NCBI RefSeq assembly: GCF_000720425.1
Contig: NZ_JOAJ01000013.1
Location: 52,328-116,327, forward strand
DNA: 64,000 bases
Reading direction: 5' to 3'
Source of the DNA: Nocardia rhamnosiphila NBRC 108938
Lineage (GTDB): Bacteria > Actinomycetota > Actinomycetes > Mycobacteriales > Mycobacteriaceae
Under the pieces are notes generated by a model. That model was not told the origin of the DNA and made no database searches. It was given only the letters and a program-made list of their open reading frames with translations. Below, piece after piece: positions 61,435 to 64,000 of the stretch (position 1 is the stretch's first letter; each line of letters opens with the position of its first letter). The translations under genes and the position numbers were made by a program.

Positions 61435-64000
61435 TTGGACCGGCTGGACAACGGCGGGAACGGTACGGACAGTGGCGCAGCAGCCACGGACGGGAGCCTG
61501 TTCCCCCTGTCGCCCGCACAGCTGGGCATCTGGTATGCGCAGCACTTGGACCCACAGGTTCCGATCAATATCGCGCATTACGTCGAGCTGCACGGTGAGC
61601 TCCATGTCGACACCCTGACCCGGGCGGTCCTGGATGCCTTCCTCGAGATGGGGTCCACCTTCCTGCGCATCGTCGAACGGGACGGCGAGCCGCTGCAGTG
61701 GGTGGACTACTCGATCGCCGATCACGAGGGCGTCACCTATATCGACCTGCGCGATGCCGACGATCCGGTCGCGGCCGCCCAGGAGTGGATGCACAGCGAG
61801 TACAGCCGTCCCCTGAAGCTGACCGAGGACCGGCTGTCGGTCTCCTACGCCCTGCAGTTGGGCGACGAGCACTGGTACTGGTATTCGCGCGTCCACCACA
61901 TCGCGATCGACGGTTTCGGCGCGATGACCGCCGTGAACCGGATCGCCGAGCTCTACACGGCCTACCGCAACGGGACCGAGCCGGCCGCGTCCAAAGCGGT
62001 GTCGCTGGGCACGCTGTACGAGCAGGAAATCACCTATCGCGGCAGCACTCGGTTCGAATCGGACAAAGAGTACTGGGCCGAACGCGTCCCGGACCCCGAG
62101 GCGGGCACCGGCCTCACCGGCCGGACCGCTGCGCCGGCCGCCCGCAAGGGAGTGCGCCGCGCGGCGCTGACCGAGGACCGGCAGGCCGTGCTCGACGCGG
62201 CCCTGTCCCGCCGCGATTCCACCTCGGCCCAGGAACTGCTCGCCGCCTTCGCCGCCTATCTCGCGCAGTGCACGGGCACCCGGGAAGTGAGCTTGAGCCT
62301 GCCCGTCACCGCGCGGGTCACGGCGGCCATGCGCCGCTCGGCCGGCGTGTTGTCGAATATCGTTCCACTGCGGTTGCGGGTCGGATACGACACCACGGTC
62401 GCGGAGCTGCTGCGGCAGGTTCAGGTGGAAGTGGCCGGGGCCCTGCGGCACCAGCGCTACCGGAGCGAGGATATCCGCCGCGACGCGGACGCGATCACCA
62501 CGTCCTTCGGCCCGCTGGTCAACATCATGCTGTTCGACGACGAGATCGTCCTCGGTGACATGGTCGGCACCCTGCAGGTGCTGACCACCGGTAGCATCGG
62601 CGACCTCAGCGTCAACCTCTATCAGTCGATGCGTGGCGCCCGGTTGCATCTCGACTTCGAGTACAACCCCAACCTGTACACGACCGCCGAGGCCGACGGG
62701 CACCACACGCGTTTCCTGGAGTTCTTCGACCGCTTTCTCGCGGCCGGAACCGATACGCCGGTGTGGGAACTGGACCTCACCACCGCGGCCGAACGCTCCC
62801 GAATGCTGGAGGAGTGGAACGATTCGGCGCGGGCGGTACCGAGCGTCACCTTGCCGGACCTGCTCGCCGAGCAGGCTGCGCGTACGCCCGACGCGATCGC
62901 CGTTGCCGCCGAGGGCCGGGCGCTCACCTATGCCGAGTTCACCGGCCGGGTCAATCGGCTGGCGCGCCATCTGATCGAGGCCGGGGTGGGTCCGGAAATA
63001 CCGGTGGCGATCGCGATGCGCCGGTCGGTAGAGTTGGTGGTGGCCATCCATGCGGTCGTCGCCGCGGGTGGTGCCTATGTACCGCTGGATCTCGACCATC
63101 CGGCCGAGCGCATCGACTATGTGCTCGATACCGCCGCGCCGCTGTGTGTACTGACCAGCAGTGCGGACCCGTTCGACACGCAGCGTCCGGTGGTGGTGGT
63201 CGACGAGGTCGATCTGGCCGGCTATGCGGATACGGCGCTGTCGGACGCGGATCGGCGCGAGCCGCTGCGCGGAACGAACCTGGCGTATGTGATCTTCACA
63301 TCGGGTTCGACGGGTCGTCCCAAGGGTGTGGCCGTCTCGCATTCGGCGATCGTGAATCAGGTCGCGTGGATGCTGGCGCAGTACCCGCTGGGCGCAGACG
63401 ATGTGTATCTGCAGAAGACCGCGACGACGTTCGACGTGTCTTTGTGGGGGTATTTCCTGCCGTTGGCGGCGGGTGCGCGTCTGTTCGTGGCGTCCCCGGA
63501 TGGTCACCGGGATACCGAATATTTGGCGCGCACGATCGCTGAGCAGCAGGTCACGGTCACCGATTTCGTGCCGTCGATGCTGGGTGTGTTCGCCGCGCAT
63601 ACTCGGGCGGAAGCCATCCGCAGCCTGGAGCATGTGTTCGTGATCGGTGAGGCGTTGCCGCCGGAGACGGTGTCGGCGATGCATGCGATTTCGGGTGCGG
63701 CTGTGCACAACTTGTATGGTCCGACCTCGGTGTGCCGGAGTGGAACAGCCGTGTGTATGTGTTGGATTCGCGGTTGCGGCCGGTTCCCGAGGGTGTCACG
63801 GGTGAGTTGTATCTCGCGGGTGATCAGTTGGCGCGGGGTTATGTGACCCGTCCGGATCTGAGTTCGGACCGTTTCGTCGCGAGTCCGTTCGATGCCGGTC
63901 GGCGGATGTATCGGACCGGTGACCTGGTGCGGTGGAGCCGGGCCGAGGTCGAGGGCCGGATCGAACCGGTGCTGGAGTATTTGGGTCGTACCGATTTCCA
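61435..64000 (+). CDS. Non-ribosomal peptide synthetase (C-A...), frameshifted in the A domain and cut by the window end
   Basis: The gene starts at TTG 61435. A condensation domain spans residues about 22-430, with active-site HHIAIDG. An adenylation domain follows: A2 [11 protein letters not shown]3 [15 protein letters not shown]4 FDVSLWGYF and A5 NLYGPT. After GPT (63718-63726) the frame breaks. From 63729 the next frame continues the same domain ([47 protein letters not shown]) to the window end. About 60 bases that normally follow A5 are missing. The out-of-frame stop would be at 63844-63846. The product cannot be predicted. Confidence 0.82.

Noticed and set aside
61421..61440. Possible IdeR iron box before the NRPS
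   Set aside because: GGTTAGGGTT matches only part of one half; the second half of the box is missing, so siderophore control cannot be claimed.
61429..63708. Very long minus-strand open frame opposite the NRPS
   Set aside because: It is rich in Arg, His, Gln and Gly, has no domain, and exactly mirrors the NRPS codon pattern; a high-GC antisense artefact.

Overview
The window is GC-rich actinobacterial DNA. It is most like a mycolic-acid genus such as Nocardia or Rhodococcus. The grounds are a six-gene mce lipid-import operon with paired YrbE permeases, mycofactocin genes, a deazaflavin-type PPOX protein, steroid-ring catabolism genes, a Mycobacterium-like leucine/accD1-accA1 operon, and many GTG/TTG starts with ATGA, GTGA or TGATG overlaps. 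No tRNA, rRNA, CRISPR array or insertion sequence was recognised. Gene families are assigned from the translated sequences; no database search was run.

Layout. 1-1741: end of a mycofactocin glycosyltransferase (mftF) and mftG. 1742-2351: about 600 bases without a convincing gene, holding one perfect inverted repeat. 2352-5421: an AAA/DUF234 ATPase behind a palindromic promoter, then a TetR regulator divergent from a methyltransferase. 5439-8547: a sugar-type ABC importer (binding lipoprotein and two permeases, no ATPase). 8871-9803: an MpaB-like oxygenase. 10080-19896: the mce operon (two small membrane proteins, yrbEA, yrbEB, mceA-F, one Mce-associated protein). 19999-21297: a two-domain TetR protein resembling Mce3R. 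21660-26139: kshA, hsaA, hsaC and an IclR regulator. 26156-30649: accessory genes including an esterase and a PadR regulator. 30720-36484: a Baeyer-Villiger monooxygenase, two KstD-type dehydrogenases around a ketosteroid isomerase, and a small cysteine protein. 36518-38803: GNAT, TetR and an HsaD-like hydrolase. 38941-43021: an oxidoreductase, two mycofactocin-coupled-type SDRs and an alcohol dehydrogenase. 43241-45292: an FAD monooxygenase and divergent TetR. 45518-54761: leucine catabolism (accD1, accA1, fadE, maoC, citE, acetoacetyl-CoA synthetase) with a divergent TetR. 54844-61084: Rpn-type nuclease, MerR-controlled hydrolase, MFS transporter, DoxX, PPOX protein and cobM. 61435-64000: an NRPS whose adenylation domain carries an internal frameshifting deletion.

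How the genes fit together. The mce operon imports a hydrophobic substrate. The SDRs could oxidise hydroxyl groups and pass electrons to mycofactocin, which MftG would re-oxidise. The isomerase, KstD enzymes and KshA would open ring B, and HsaA, HsaC and an HsaD-like hydrolase would process ring A. A Baeyer-Villiger enzyme near an esterase suggests cleavage of a side-chain or ring ketone. The most distinctive regulatory signal is one palindromic motif placed 72 bases upstream of both the kstD-like operon and the SDR operon, which predicts a shared regulon.
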